Positions 16,267-25,000 of a stretch of 37,419 nucleotides of DNA are shown one piece after another. The notes under the pieces were generated by a model. That model was given only the letters and a program-made list of their open reading frames with translations, searched no databases and was not told where the DNA came from. Within the stretch, counting starts at the first letter, position 1; the number at the start of each line of letters is the position of its first letter. The stretch covers positions 1-37,419 of the forward strand of contig CAKSUT010000021.1 of NCBI GenBank assembly GCA_934502885.1, read 5' to 3'. The DNA comes from an uncultured Eubacteriales bacterium. GTDB lineage: Bacteria; Bacillota; Clostridia; Oscillospirales; CAG-382. Made by a program: the position numbers and the translations under genes.

Positions 16267-19200
16267 TCAGCTCTTGCGGCATTGGCGCGCTTCGGCGAGG
16301 GCGGCCTCTGCGGAGAGACCGTCGGAGAGAAGGAAGGAGAAGTCGAACTCATGCGGACGAAGCTCGTAACGCTCCTCAGGCTCCGGACCGCACGACAGAC
16401 TGCCCAGCCCTCTCATTTTGTAGTCTATGTAAAGGTGGTTGCAAACGTCGTACTCAAGCTCTGCGCGGTGCTTCGCCGACGTGAGAGCCTCGAGAGTGAA
16501 GTCGTGGCAGGAAAACGCAAACTCCGGCTCGCCTATAACCGACAGCGACTTTCCGCCGCCCGATACCGTCACAAACGCCGTGTTTTCGTGGCTTCCCGTC
16601 TCCTGCGGCTTGTCGTAAAGAAAATACGTGTCCGCTATGTCGCACGAGTAAAGCCCGAACCGCGCCGACTTCTTGAAATCCGCGTAGCTGTGACGGGGTC
16701 CTCTGCCGTACCACTCGGTGTTCCTCATTGCGCCGTCAAGCGTCAGGTGAAGTCCTATCCTCGGAAGCCTGTCCGGAAGCTTGCCGTATGGCTTGCCGTG
16801 TACACCGACAAGTATCTTTCCGTCGCCGTATACCGTGAAACGCACATCAAGCTCGAATCCGCACTGCTTTGTGTTCGGCAGAAGCTTTCCGTGAGAGGAA
16901 ATTACCGCACACCCATCCTCCGACTCCGCTCCGACGCTCTCGGCAAAGTACCTCATCGTGTCAAGCTGCATATCGTTCCATATTCCGGCGTTGCGCTCGC
17001 TCCATGACCTCATGCCGAGTATGCCGTCGTTGTCGGTAGGCGCACGGTAAAGCTTGAAGTCGATAGGTGCGTCGATAATGACATTTCCGTCCTTTTCGTA
17101 CCGGCAGAGCATTCCGGACTCAAACTCCGCTCTGAAGCCGACGCCGCTTACATATATCCGTCTGCCGTCGCTTTCGACGTTAGGTGCCGTCTTCGGCGCT
17201 TCATACTCCGTCCGCTCGTCGGCAAGAAGCTCAAATTCGTCGCAGCCGATGTTCGCGTCACCCTTGCGGTACTCAAGCTTTATCCTGTACTTCGCACCTG
17301 CCGCTCTCTCGGAGTCGGGAATGCTCTTGTCAATGTCAACAACGCCCCATTCGTGCGGACGAAGGTCTCCGAGACTTGCCTCGCCGCTCTTTATCGGAGT
17401 GAAATCGCGGTATATCGTCCACTTCGCCGTGCCTCCTGTCAGTGAGGTGAAATCATAGCTGTTGTATATCTTTATCTCGCCGTTTTCGTACTCCGTGTAT
17501 ACCGGCGCAAAGACTTCGCCAAGCTCGTACCACGAGGGCTTCGGCGTGCCGTCGGACAGAAGATAACCGTCGAGACAGAAATTCTTCCAGTTGGGTCGGT
17601 CGCCGAAATCGCCGCCGTAGAGATAGTTGACCTTTCCGTCCGCCGTAACGGTGCGGAAGCCGTGGTTCTTGAGCTCCCACACAAAGCCGCCGGGATAATT
17701 GTCGAGGTGGTAGGCGTACCTCTGATACTCCGCAAGGAAGCCGGGACCGTTGCCCATGCTGTGACCGTACTCGATCTGCATATAAATCGGCAGATGCTTC
17801 GTGTACTTTAAAAGTCCCTCTTCGGAGATGTAGCCGGAGCGTTTTATGTAGTCGTACTTGCGGCTCTCGCTCATGAGGTCGGCGTCGTCTTCATGCATAT
17901 CGTGAATGGTGATTATCGTCGGGTCGAAATCTATGGCGTATTGCTGACAGCGCAGAATGTTGTCGCCCCTGCCGCACTCGTTGCCCATGGAGCGCATGAA
18001 AACGCAGACCTCGTTCTTGTTCTGCATGAGCATACTGTGGACTCTCGCAAGGTACGACGGATACCATTCCGGAAGCTTCGATATATATCCCTGGTCGCCG
18101 GACACGCCGCAACCGTGAGTTTCAAGGTCGGCTTCGTCCATGACGTAAAGTCCTATCTCGGAGCATATCTCGTAGAAAGCCGGGTTATTGGTGTAGTGAC
18201 TGCACCGCACGGCGTTTATGTTGTTCGCCTTTATCATGCGAAGCTCCTTTTCGATAAGAGCAACGCTTATCGCACGGCCGTTTTCGCAGTCGTATTCGTG
18301 GCGGTTTATTCCTTTTATATATACGGGACTGCCGTTGACGAGAACCTTGCCGTCCTTCACCTCGGAGGAAAGTATGCCTATCTTCTTCGAGTGAATCTCA
18401 AGCACTTCGTCACCATGCTTTAAGGTAATCGTGAGCCGGTAGAGGTTCGGCTCTTCGCAGTTCCAGAGCTTGGGGTTTTCAAGGTCGAAGCGGCAGGACA
18501 CCTTATCCGCAACGTCGAAGCTCTGCGTTTTTCCGTCGAGAGTGACCTCTGCCTTGCAGTCCTCGTAGCTTTCGCCGCAGAATTCGAGGTCGATGCCGAA
18601 GCCGTGCGCATCGTCGTTCACACGAAAGTCCCAAAGGCGGACGCTCTTGCCGTACAGGACGTACACGTCACGGAAAATTCCGCTTGCGAGAAGCATATCC
18701 TGATCCTCGAGGTAAGAGCCGTCGGAGTAGGTAAAGACCTTGACGGCAAGCGTGTTTTCACCGTCGTGCAGGTGCTTTGAGATGTCAAACTCCGACACAA
18801 CTCTGCTGCCCTTTGAGAAGCCGACGTACTCGCCGTTGACCCAGACGTAAAAAGCGTTATCGACGCCGCCGAAGTGGAGAATTGCGTTCTCAAAGCCTTT
18901 CTTTGCGGTGAATGTGCGTCTGTAACAGCCGACGGGATTTTCACAGCAGACGAACGGCGGATTGAACGGGATGGGGTACTCGACGTTGGGGTATTTGAGC
19001 TTGCCGTAGCCTCTGAACTGCCACATTGACGGCACGTCTATCGTGTCCCATGCGCTGTCGTCGAAGTCGGGACGGTAGAAGTCGTCGCCGCAGTCGGTCT
19101 CCGACCAACGGAAACGGTAGTCGCCGCAAAGGCACTGCAAAAGTGCGGAGTCCTCTTTGTTTTTATAGTATACGCCCTCGGTGAGCGAGGGTATAAGGTT

Positions 19201-19314
19201 CGATCTTGCCGGGAGCTTGCCGACGGAGGGAGTTGAGGGATCTTCTATTTCGGGGTTCGCCGAAGCGTACTTTTTGCCGCACACCGTGAGCGGACGAGTG
19301 GAGCTGTAATTCAT
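16267..19314 (-). CDS. lacZ: GH2 beta-galactosidase (LacZ-type)
   Basis: Hydrolyses terminal beta-galactosides such as lactose in the cytoplasm. The 1015-aa length fits the LacZ family. Order: sugar-binding jelly roll, Ig-like domain, TIM barrel, beta-sandwich, C-terminal small-chain domain (RAPTDNDG, GRGPRHSYAD, KPQETGSHENT). The acid/base is Glu446 in RSMGNECGRGDN, and the nucleophile is Glu515 in IEYGHSMGNGPG. Two departures are visible: RSMGNECG stands for the usual WSLGNESG, and WELKNHG (546-552) for WDWVDQ. The real substrate may therefore differ from lactose. No signal peptide is present. ATG at 19314 is chosen because AGAGG lies 6 nt upstream; the ATG at 19332 has none. It is a single-gene unit with a consensus promoter and no adjacent transporter. 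Confidence 0.93.
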   Translation of the reverse strand: MNYSSTRPLTVCGKKYASANPEIEDPSTPSVGKLPARSNLIPSLTEGVYYKNKEDSALLQCLCGDYRFRWSETDCGDDFYRPDFDDSAWDTIDVPSMWQFRGYGKLKYPNVEYPIPFNPPFVCCENPVGCYRRTFTAKKGFENAILHFGGVDNAFYVWVNGEYVGFSKGSRVVSEFDISKHLHDGENTLAVKVFTYSDGSYLEDQDMLLASGIFRDVYVLYGKSVRLWDFRVNDDAHGFGIDLEFCGESYEDCKAEVTLDGKTQSFDVADKVSCRFDLENPKLWNCEEPNLYRLTITLKHGDEVLEIHSKKIGILSSEVKDGKVLVNGSPVYIKGINRHEYDCENGRAISVALIEKELRMIKANNINAVRCSHYTNNPAFYEICSEIGLYVMDEADLETHGCGVSGDQGYISKLPEWYPSYLARVHSMLMQNKNEVCVFMRSMGNECGRGDNILRCQQYAIDFDPTIITIHDMHEDDADLMSESRKYDYIKRSGYISEEGLLKYTKHLPIYMQIEYGHSMGNGPGFLAEYQRYAYHLDNYPGGFVWELKNHGFRTVTADGKVNYLYGGDFGDRPNWKNFCLDGYLLSDGTPKPSWYELGEVFAPVYTEYENGEIKIYNSYDFTSLTGGTAKWTIYRDFTPIKSGEASLGDLRPHEWGVVDIDKSIPDSERAAGAKYRIKLEYRKGDANIGCDEFELLADERTEYEAPKTAPNVESDGRRIYVSGVGFRAEFESGMLCRYEKDGNVIIDAPIDFKLYRAPTDNDGILGMRSWSERNAGIWNDMQLDTMRYFAESVGAESEDGCAVISSHGKLLPNTKQCGFELDVRFTVYGDGKILVGVHGKPYGKLPDRLPRIGLHLTLDGAMRNTEWYGRGPRHSYADFKKSARFGLYSCDIADTYFLYDKPQETGSHENTAFVTVSGGGKSLSVIGEPEFAFSCHDFTLEALTSAKHRAELEYDVCNHLYIDYKMRGLGSLSCGPEPEERYELRPHEFDFSFLLSDGLSAEAALAEARQCRKS

Positions 19315-19352
19315 GTTGCACCTCTGTTTCATAATTTCTGTTCTTTGCAGAG

Positions 19353-19381
19353 ATTATACCTTACGTTCCTAAAATTGTCAA
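19353..19381 (-). promoter_or_regulatory. Consensus promoter of lacZ
   Basis: Minus strand: TTGACA (19376-19381), a 17-nt spacer and TATAAT (19353-19358), a perfect sigma-A match. The expected 5' leader is about 30 nt. No obvious operator palindrome overlaps it. Confidence 0.9.
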
Positions 19382-19489
19382 GCGTTTTTGCGGCGTTTTG
19401 AAAATAAATATTTCTTTTTGATATAAAGATGGCAGAATGTGAGCGGCAGCGAAGCTCGACGAAGGGGCATGGCTGCGAGGGGCGTAGGG

Positions 19490-19592
19490 AACGAGGGCTT
19501 ACGAGGGGTGTACGAGGGGTGTACGAGGGTGTACTTTTCTTGAAAGAAAAGTACCAAAAGAACTTTATCGATTTCAAAGCTAACGCTTTGAA
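19490..19592 (+). repeat. TGTACGAGGGG tandem units and tetraloop hairpins
   Basis: About three 11-nt units of TGTACGAGGGG type (19497-19530) lead into the perfect hairpin GTACTTTTCT-TGAA-AGAAAAGTAC (19531-19554). ATTTCAAAGC-taac-GCTTTGAAAT follows (about 19570-19592). The family otherwise follows 3' ends of genes; here it lies upstream of lacZ. Confidence 0.75.
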
Positions 19593-19628
19593 ATGGAAAG
19601 TTTTTGGTGTAATTTGGAGGAAATACCG

Positions 19629-19820
19629 AAGTCAGCGACCATAAATTCAAGTCGCTGACTTAGATGAGGCAGATTCATCTTGTCCGATGTCGGAGCGTTC
19701 AACCTCGACGAGGTCTCGGTCGAAGGTGAGGTTGGCATCAGGCTTTGTTGGGAATGTATCCGAACTTCTCCCGTTCACCGATTTCACGCCTCGCTCCGCT
19801 CGACAGCGAAATTCGGTGAA
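19629..19820 (-). repeat. Two-hairpin intergenic element, copy 3, with an insertion
   Basis: Reverse orientation. The 11-11-11 hairpin is AAGTCAGCGAC (19629-19639), loop CATAAATTCAA, GTCGCTGACTT (19651-19661). The other hairpin pairs TTCACCGATTTC (from 19774) with GAAATTCGGTGAA (19808-19820). The spacer is about 60 nt longer than in other copies and carries an extra hairpin, ACCTC-gac-GAGGT. It lies between the tRNA operon and lacZ. Confidence 0.8.
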
Positions 19821-19878
19821 GAGAGCGTTTTGGGCGGTGCGTGATTGATGTTTGCACTTTCTCATGGGTACTGTTGGA

Positions 19879-19960
19879 GGCGACTCTGTCGCCGAGGCTC
19901 CCCTGTGTAAGGGGAGCTGTCAGCGTAGCTGACTGAGGGGCTGTTTAATTTTCTGCTATA
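19879..19960 (+). repeat. Three-hairpin CCCCTGTGTAAGGGG element, copy 2
   Basis: GGCGAC-tct-GTCGCC (19879-19893), the invariant central CTCCCCTGTGTAAGGGGAG hairpin, then GTCAGC-gta-GCTGAC (19919-19933), followed by TGAGGGGCTGTTTAATTT. The first stem differs from the other copies but pairs perfectly. Confidence 0.8.
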
Positions 19961-19994
19961 CCATTGAGAAAGTTCTTATCCGACAATCCCTCCG

Positions 19995-20070
19995 TCACGC
20001 CTACGGCGTGCCACCTCCATAGGTTGCTTTGCAACCGGCTACACTAAGGCAGGCACGGCGGCTTCGCCGC
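19995..20070. repeat. Run of triloop hairpins
   Basis: CACGCC-tac-GGCGTG, GGTTGC-ttt-GCAACC and GGCGGC-ttc-GCCGCC follow each other within about 75 nt, each a perfect 6-bp stem. The stretch from here to about 20190 is the reverse complement (with changes) of the right end of the window, 37290-37419. Confidence 0.7.
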
Positions 20071-20214
20071 CTAAAAATATACCATTGAGAAAATACAAAT
20101 TTCGCACAACCACAAACATCCATACCCTCAGCAAAAATCCGGCATTCCGTCCATGTTACAGCCTCAAAATCTGCACCATACAATTATTGAAGAAAAGCGA
20201 AGCTTTTCAACGTC

Positions 20215-20270
20215 AATTATGAATTATGAATTATGAATTATGAATTATGCATTATGAATTATGAATTCTG
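20215..20270. repeat. AATTATG heptanucleotide array
   Basis: Eight consecutive 7-nt units: five AATTATG, one CATTATG, one AATTATG and a final AATTCTG. A GAAAAGCG-aa-GCTTTTC-like hairpin lies just upstream. No open frame or promoter uses it. Confidence 0.85.
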
Positions 20271-20325
20271 CCTTTCTTTTCCGTCATCGCACAGCCTCAA
20301 CTCCGCACCATTTAAATATTGAAGA

Positions 20326-20458
20326 AAAACGCTTCAGCGTTTTTCGACATCAATTCTCCATTTTCCATTCTCAATTTTCAATTTTTGAAAAGCGAAGCTT
20401 TGTCCAAAGCTTCGCTTTTCTACCTCTTCTCTTCACTTTTCTCTCTTCTCTCTTCACT
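20326..20458 (-). repeat. Reversed hairpins and heptad arrays
   Basis: GAAAAACGC-ttca-GCGTTTTTC, then a reversed AATGGAG/AATGGAA/AATTGAG/AATTGAA array (20351-20383), two GAAAAGC/GCTTTTC hairpins (near 20388 and 20405), and a pyrimidine heptad tract (TCTCTTC type, 20428-20458). Confidence 0.7.
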
Positions 20459-20486
20459 CGAAAGCTTTGCACTCAGCCGCAAACTG

Positions 20487-20517
20487 AAAAAAGCACCTGC
20501 ACAAGCAGATGCTTTTT
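20487..20517 (-). terminator. Rho-independent terminator of the tRNA operon
   Basis: On the minus strand, AAGCATCTGC, loop TTGT, GCAGGTGCTT, then TTTT: a 10-bp stem with one G-U pair and a T-run, directly after the CCA of tRNA-Tyr. Confidence 0.92.
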
Positions 20518-20601
20518 GGTGGGAGCGGGTGGATTCGGACCACCGAAGTCAGAGACAACAGATTTACAGTCTGCCCCCTTTGGCCGCTCGGGAACGCTCC
20601 C
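20517..20601 (-). tRNA. tRNA-Tyr (anticodon GTA)
   Basis: An 85-nt gene including an encoded CCA. The acceptor GGGAGCG pairs with CGCTCCC, the anticodon stem-loop is CAGACTGTAAATCTG with GTA, a long variable arm is present as expected for tRNA-Tyr, and the T-arm carries TCCGAAT. It is the second gene of a two-tRNA operon, 3 nt after tRNA-Thr. Confidence 0.97.
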
Positions 20602-20604
20602 ATA

Positions 20605-20679
20605 TGGAGCTGGTGAACGGAGTCGAACCATCAACCTGCTGATTACAAATCAGCTGCTCTGCCATTGAGCCACACCAGC
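20605..20679 (-). tRNA. tRNA-Thr (anticodon TGT)
   Basis: A 75-nt gene including an encoded CCA. The acceptor GCTGGTG pairs with CACCAGC, the D-stem is GCTC/GAGC, the anticodon arm GCTGATTTGTAATCAGC carries TGT, and the T-loop has TTCGACT. It is the first gene of the operon, with a promoter at 20752-20780. Confidence 0.97.
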
Positions 20680-20751
20680 ATTTTGTTCGAGACAAAGCTC
20701 GGTTTAAGGTAAGAGTCGAAAGAGAAGCTTTATCTCGTCTCGACGGATGAT

Positions 20752-20780
20752 ATTATACCACGCATAAGGGCAAATGTCAA
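20752..20780 (-). promoter_or_regulatory. Consensus promoter of the tRNA operon
   Basis: Minus strand: TTGACA (20775-20780), a 17-nt spacer, TATAAT (20752-20757). It is a perfect match, as expected for strongly expressed stable RNA, about 73 nt upstream of tRNA-Thr. Confidence 0.9.
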
Positions 20781-20944
20781 CACTTTTTTTGAGATTTCGA
20801 TAACTTCGTTTATTGTGTGAATTTTGCGGTATATTGCGCCGCTTGTTTTGTTGCACTTTCACAAAAACTCATGCTGCCGCACCGCTCGACACAGATTTAA
20901 TGTAATTTTAAGAAATATTTCATATGCGGTACTCTATTCTCAAG

Positions 20945-21029
20945 TATAATGATGGCATTATGAAAACGTATTCGCACGGAGTGAAAAAAACTGCGAAAGT
21001 TTTCTCGTTTATGCGAAACTTTTCCGTGC
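20945..21029 (+). promoter_or_regulatory. -10 box and structured leader of the ABC operon
   Basis: A TATAAT (20945-20950) without a good -35 box stands about 130 nt before the GTG start. The leader can fold GCACGGA (20974-20980) onto TCCGTGC (21023-21029), with AAAGTTT (20996-21002) and AAACTTT (21016-21022) pairing inside. The stem-loop ends about 50 nt before the start codon. Confidence 0.45.
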
Positions 21030-21079
21030 CAAATACGTCTAAAACACCAAGGTCAGAAAACTTCCGAAGGAGGGAGAAA

Positions 21080-21820
21080 GTGATTTCACAAAATCCAAAT
21101 GCGGCCGAACGGCATCCGATAATCGATGTGCGCGATATACGCAAGGAATACCGCCTTGCCGACGACACGGTCGTTGCTCTCAAGCGCATAAACATGAAGG
21201 TATACCGAGGAGAAATATGCTGCATCTTCGGTACGTCGGGTTCGGGCAAGAGTACGCTCTTGAACCAGCTTGCCGGTCTCGAAAAGCCGACCTACGGCGA
21301 GGTGCTTATCGGCGGCGTATCGGTCACGAAAATGTCCGAGGAAGCTCTTGCCGCATTCAGGCAGAAGCACATAGGGTTCGTGTTCCAGTCATACAATCTT
21401 ATGTCGTCGCTGACGGCGGTCGAGAACGTTGCAATGCCGCTGATGTTCAGGGGAGTGGCGAAGCCGGAGCGGACGAAGGCGGCGATAGCGATACTCGCCA
21501 AGGTCGGACTCTCGAACAGACTTGACCACTACCCCGGTCAGATGTCGGGCGGACAGCAGCAGAGAGTCGGCATTGCGAGAGCGTTTATCGGAAATCCGGA
21601 CGTTGTATTCGCCGACGAACCCACGGGAAACCTCGACTCAAAGACGACGGTTGAGGTAATGGAAATGATATGCGGCTTTGCGAGAAAGAACCGTCAGACG
21701 ATAGTGCTTGTAACGCACGACTCGGAGATGGCGAAGTACGCGGACCATATCGTAACGCTTGTGGACGGGCTTATCGTCAAGGACGAATACGTTGAAAGCT
21801 GTGTTAAGCGTATCGAATAG
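21080..21820 (+). CDS. ABC transporter ATP-binding protein (MacB/LolD-type)
   Basis: A 246-aa cytoplasmic ATPase that powers the permease at 25335. Walker A is GTSGSGKST (51-59). The Q-loop region, the signature SGGQQQRVGIARA, Walker B VVFADEPTGNLD and the H-loop VTHD are all intact. The EPTGNLDSKT string is typical of the LolD/MacB/FtsE branch. GTG at 21080 is chosen because AGGAGG lies 6 nt upstream; the frame stays open for 52 codons farther upstream but without a ribosome binding site. The TAG stop lies within a strong hairpin (21809-21837) before the surface protein gene, which may set the ratio of ATPase to the other subunits. Confidence 0.95.
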   Translation: MISQNPNAAERHPIIDVRDIRKEYRLADDTVVALKRINMKVYRGEICCIFGTSGSGKSTLLNQLAGLEKPTYGEVLIGGVSVTKMSEEALAAFRQKHIGFVFQSYNLMSSLTAVENVAMPLMFRGVAKPERTKAAIAILAKVGLSNRLDHYPGQMSGGQQQRVGIARAFIGNPDVVFADEPTGNLDSKTTVEVMEMICGFARKNRQTIVLVTHDSEMAKYADHIVTLVDGLIVKDEYVESCVKRIE

Positions 21821-21837
21821 CTTCGCAATTCGATACG
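21809..21837 (+). repeat. 10-bp hairpin spanning the ATPase stop codon
   Basis: CGTATCGAAT (21809-21818) pairs perfectly with ATTCGATACG (21828-21837). The stop codon TAG begins at the last base of the left arm. No T-run follows. The spacer up to 22068 also holds TTCCGAC-ttc-GTCGGAA (21978-21994) and no gene. Confidence 0.7.
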
Positions 21838-22068
21838 AAGCGGATTTGTACACTCGCGTCTCGTTTGAGGCGTTCCGCAACGTCGCCAAAGTCAACGTTG
21901 CTGCACTTCTCTGCACTCGCAAATCCAAAGGTGTGTTTTCCGGCAACAAAGTCACCGAAAAACACGAAATGATTGTATTCCGACTTCGTCGGAAGTACGG
22001 GAGCGCAGTAAATCGCAGTACGTAATTTTCAACGCATTATTATATTTTAAGGAAAGGACCTCACAAAA

Positions 22069-25000
22069 ATGAAAAGAAAACTGACGTCGGGCATAACAGC
22101 CACAGTACTTGCGCTGATGATGATAATCGGCTCGTGCTTTAATGTTCTCGCGGCAAAGGACTTTGTCCGCGCCATAGGCTACAAGCTCACCGATACCTCG
22201 GGAATAAATATTCTCGGCGTTATCTATACCGGCGATTCCTGCAACGCCACCGTAACCTTTAAAGTACTCGACGGCACGTCTCCCGAGGACTACACCGAAA
22301 GCTCCTTCCGCATCGCAAGCGAAAGCTCCTTTGTCGGCAATGTGTTCGACCACAGAGTCATTATAGACGGCAGAACCGCAGACACCGTGTCTGTGTGCTT
22401 CACCAACCTCCTTTGCAGCAAGAGAAGCTCAGACCTTCGCATCCGTGTGACCAACCCCTCGACGAAAGAGGATCAGGTCATAGGCATTGCCGTCAGCGAA
22501 TACGACAACATCAGAGGCTCAAGCGGCAACACCTCCGGATCGGACGAGATGAGCGCGCCTGAGGTTGCAATCTCCATGGCAAACGCTCCGTCGATTATCA
22601 AGGCGGGCGAGACCTACAAGATTCAGTTCAGCATCAAGAACCTCTCTCCGAAGCCCACTATCGAGTCCCCCGTTGCGACGGTAAGTCCCTCCGAGGCGCT
22701 CTTTATCACCGACACGAGCGACACCTACTCTCTCCCCTACACAAAGGGCGGACAGAACACGTCGTTCACCGTTTCCCTCAAGGCGCAGGACACAGTTTCC
22801 TCCGAGCAGCAGAGCATTACCGTAAGCTTGCGCTATAACTACTGGAACGGTTCGTCCCTTGTTCCGGCGACCGCAGAGAAGAAGTTCCTCATTCAGGCGG
22901 AAAAGACTGCTGACAGCGAGGTTACAGCCCCCGAGGTCAGAATAACGAGAGGCGACATTGCGAACGCCGTAAAGTCCGGAGACACACTCAAAGTCCCCGT
23001 TACAATCGAAAACCTCGGTTCGTATGAGCTTACGTCCCCCGTCGCTTTCATCACGACCTCCGACGCTTTCATGCTCACCGACAGCACCGGTTCAAAGTAT
23101 CTCACGACAATCGCCGCAGGCGGCAAGACCACCTTCGACGTTCCGATAAAGGTACTCGGCAATATCACAAATCCCCAGCAGAGCATCGATATAAGCTTTA
23201 AGTTCTACTACACCGCCGGCGGAAGCAGAAAAAGCGGTGAGGCGACCGAAAAGCTCTACATACCCGTCGTTCTCTCTATGGACTCCGACGAGACAAAGCC
23301 TGTTCTCCAGATAACAAAGAGCGGGATAAAGAGTACTGTTTCGGCAGGCGAAAGCGTTACCGTGACGGTAAACGTCAAGAACATCGGCGGCACGGTTGCC
23401 GACAAGCCGATTGCGTTCTTCACAGCACCCGACTCTTTCCTCCTCGACCAGAACACCTCCTCCGAGGCGATTGCCAACATCGAACCCGGCAAGAGCGTTT
23501 CGTTCACGGTAAAGCTCAAGGCAACCGAGAGAATAACCTCCGCACAGCAGGCGCTTGACGTAAACGTAAAGTATTACTACACGATAGGCGGCACACGCTC
23601 GAGCGGCGAGGCGACCGAAAAGCTCTACATTCCCGTAACCGTTACCCGTGACGACGGCGAATCGAAGCCGGTATTCGAGATTACGAGAAACGAGATAAAG
23701 GGAAGCATTGCGGCAAACGAAGCTGTTGACGTTGCCGTCACCGTAAAGAATATCGGCAGTGCGGCGGCGGTAAAGCCCATAGTGTTCATCACCGCTCCCG
23801 ACAGCTTCATGCTCAACGAAAGCACCTCGTCGAGAGTGCTTGACGACATCGCTCCCGGAAAGAGTGCGTCGTTCACGGTAAAGCTCAAGGCGCTCGACGC
23901 CATCACCGCACCCACGCAGTTTCTGAACATCGAGCTTCAGTACACCTACAGCGACGGCACGTCCCGTCAGAACGGCACGTCCACGGAGAAAATATACCTT
24001 CCCGTAACCGTCACCGAAAAGGACACCGACAACTCCCCGGCACCCCTTGTCGAGATTTCCCGTGAGCCTATGGCGGCGGTTAAGGCAGGCAAGAACTTTG
24101 CGGTAACGGTAACTCTCAAGAACCTCAGCGGCAAGACCCTCGAGAACCCCGTTGTTCAGTATTCTCCCTCCGAGGCTTTCATCATAAACGAGACCTCCGC
24201 GTCGAAGATACTTGAGCCCATAGCTCCCGGCGAGACGGCAAGCGTCGTTATCAATCTTGTTTCCGCAGAGAAGATAAGCTCCGAGTCTCAGAGTCTCGGC
24301 ATCGACCTTTCGTACAGCTACCTCGTTAACGGCTCACGTCAGTCGGGCAATGCGTCCGAAAAGGTGCAGATTCCGGCAGTCGTAACCGCAGACGCAGACG
24401 GCGCAAATGCCGCAACCCCGAACATCATTCTCTCGAAGTACGATTTCGGCGGCGACAACGTCGTTACCGGACGCGACTTCGACCTTTCGTTCAGCTTCAA
24501 AAACACGAGCAAGAACTTCCGCGTCGAGAACATCGTCATGAAGATAGACCCCGAAGAGGGACTTTCGATAACCGCAGCGTCGAACACCTACTACTACGAA
24601 AACCTCGGCGCAGGCAAGGAACACCCTGAGAAGATAACCCTTCAGGCGCTTCCGACCGCCAAGGCAGGTTCGGCGAAGGTCAATATTTCCTTCAGCTACG
24701 AGTACGTCTCGAACGGCACGAGAAGCAGTCAGTCCTCAAGCCAGAGCATCGCAATTCCGCTTGTGCAGGAGGACCGCTTCGAGGTAAGCCTTGCGGAGCT
24801 TCCTGAATATGCGGACGCAGGAAGTGAATACTACGTCACCGTAAACTACATAAACAAGGGTAAAGCGGACATATCGAACGTACACGCCGAGATAACCGGC
24901 GACGACGTCCCGGCTCTCGAAAAGGAGCAGAACCTCGGAAACTTCGAATCCGGCAAGAGCGGCACAATCGACTTTATCCTCACGCCGTATGCGGCAGGTC

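Noticed and set aside
20215..20270. Heptanucleotide array as a CRISPR or origin iteron
   Set aside because: Units are 7 nt without spacers, so it is not CRISPR. No DnaA boxes, rep gene or AT-rich unwinding region with partner genes is present.
20924..21079. N-terminal extension of the ABC ATPase
   Set aside because: The frame is open, but there is no ribosome binding site for the upstream ATG, the extension is unlike the family, and AGGAGG is ideally placed for GTG at 21080.
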